In this document: piece by piece, positions 63,536-64,000 of the stretch | Numbering within the stretch: the stretch's first letter is position 1 | How the letters are laid out: every line of letters starts with the position of its first letter | Source of the DNA: Bacteroidota bacterium | GTDB taxonomy: Bacteria > Bacteroidota > Bacteroidia > Bacteroidales > Dysgonomonadaceae | Length of the DNA stretch: 64,000 nt | Direction of reading: 5' to 3' | Assembly (NCBI GenBank): GCA_023424395.1 | Contig: JAFADY010000018.1 | Location: forward strand, 1 to 64,000 | Translations under genes and position numbers: made by a program | The notes under the pieces: model-generated | What the model saw: only the letters and a program-made list of their open reading frames with translations | What the model was told of the DNA's origin: nothing | The model's database searches: none

Positions 63536-64000
63536 ATGGAACAAGAGAACAAACAAATTGAACTTCGAAGTGAAAAAGTTCGTAATATCATAGGTAAAGT
63601 ACCTCCTTTCTTATTGCGAAACGGAATGGCTATGATAGGGTTAGCTTTTGCAGTGATGATTGGAGTAGCCACGTTTTTAACTTTTCGGCCATCTATTAAT
63701 ACAACTATTGATGCTAAATTACGTAATAGTAACGAAGTATTTTTTTCAAGTAAAATTCCACAAGATGTTCTTAAAAAAATAGATGACTATACGGCTGTTA
63801 TTTCCAAAAACACACTCCCTGCTCCTTTCCCAAACCATTTTCAGATTAAATCCATATCCGACACAATTTATTTTTCAGGTAATCAGGCTTGGTACACAGC
63901 CACACTTCAGCCTACTGACACGTTATTTCAAAACCTAAAATTAACAGAAGATATAGTTATCCCTGCTAAGATAGAATTCAAAAAACAAAGTATATTGGAA
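63536..64000 (+). CDS. HlyD-family secretion accessory protein, N-terminal part
   Basis: The frame starts 2 bases after the exporter stop and remains open for 155 codons to the end of the window. It begins MEQENKQIELRSEKVRNIIG and continues KVPPFLLRNGMAMIGLAFAVMIGVATFLTF: a short cytoplasmic segment ending IIGKVPP and one membrane helix, then a periplasmic region. This matches the periplasmic adaptor partners of Bacteroidota PCAT exporters, but the hairpin and lipoyl region is only partly present. Confidence 0.75.
   Translation, partial: MEQENKQIELRSEKVRNIIGKVPPFLLRNGMAMIGLAFAVMIGVATFLTFRPSINTTIDAKLRNSNEVFFSSKIPQDVLKKIDDYTAVISKNTLPAPFPNHFQIKSISDTIYFSGNQAWYTATLQPTDTLFQNLKLTEDIVIPAKIEFKKQSILE

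Overview
The window is from a Bacteroidales-type genome (phylum Bacteroidota). The evidence is a CTnDOT-style conjugation operon (traA to traQ with DUF3408, DUF4134, DUF4133, DUF4141, DUF4138 and DUF3872 proteins), several -7 promoter boxes of the form TAnnTTTG, PcfK/PcfJ proteins, a Bacteroidota histone H1-like protein, a DUF3244 protein and OMP_b-brl_3-type outer-membrane proteins. The species cannot be named from what is visible.

Bases 1-44,018 are an integrative conjugative element (ICE) or a stack of such elements. The left end holds the 3' part of a topoisomerase III gene and a 2257-residue methylase/helicase. A 1034-residue metallophosphoesterase-NTPase gene, a candidate defence gene, follows between two ~175-bp direct repeats. 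Next comes a leftward block of a DUF1016 nuclease, a small HTH protein, a Toprim-ATPase primase-like protein, an HTH protein and an XRE repressor. It faces a tyrosine integrase with repeats in front of it, an arrangement that resembles an integrative satellite. ORF6N, RhuM-like and histone-like genes follow, then a tightly overlapped rightward run of small ICE genes ending in pcfK-pcfJ. The leftward transfer operon spans 35,113 to 23,939. The likely oriT region (8-bp tandem repeats and a large inverted repeat) lies at 35.2-35.65 kb, followed by rightward relaxase accessory, relaxase and coupling-protein genes. Cargo after mobilisation comprises a methyltransferase with a companion protein, a fragment of a second coupling-protein gene, and a MerR/DUF1330/lipoprotein/SDR/DUF2798 module. 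A truncated integrase C-terminus at 43,829-44,018 marks a boundary.

Bases 44,172-64,000 form a secretion and peptide-natural-product island. It opens with a membrane TPR protein carrying a C-terminal HTH. It then carries a DUF3244 protein, an aerolysin/ETX-MTX2-like pore-forming lipoprotein, a four-blade WD40-like secreted protein, two more lipoproteins (one JAMM/MPN-like) and a small secreted protein. Two RiPP cassettes follow. Cassette 1 has a double-glycine precursor, a cobalamin-type radical SAM enzyme and two outer-membrane proteins. Cassette 2 has a Cys-Ser-Gly-rich double-glycine precursor, a SPASM radical SAM enzyme and an outer-membrane barrel. A C39-peptidase ABC exporter and the start of its HlyD-type partner come last.

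The most striking observation is a paired motif at three promoters: DUF3244/aerolysin, RiPP 1 and RiPP 2. In each, two CCCTATA-type sites lie exactly 76 bp apart, and the nearer site is exactly 31 bp from a TATCTTT box. The two RiPP cassettes also share a long duplicated 5' leader, and each has a strong hairpin between precursor and maturase. This suggests one regulon that couples a pore-forming protein to two modified peptides, possibly controlled by the TPR-HTH protein. The function of the whole is inference.
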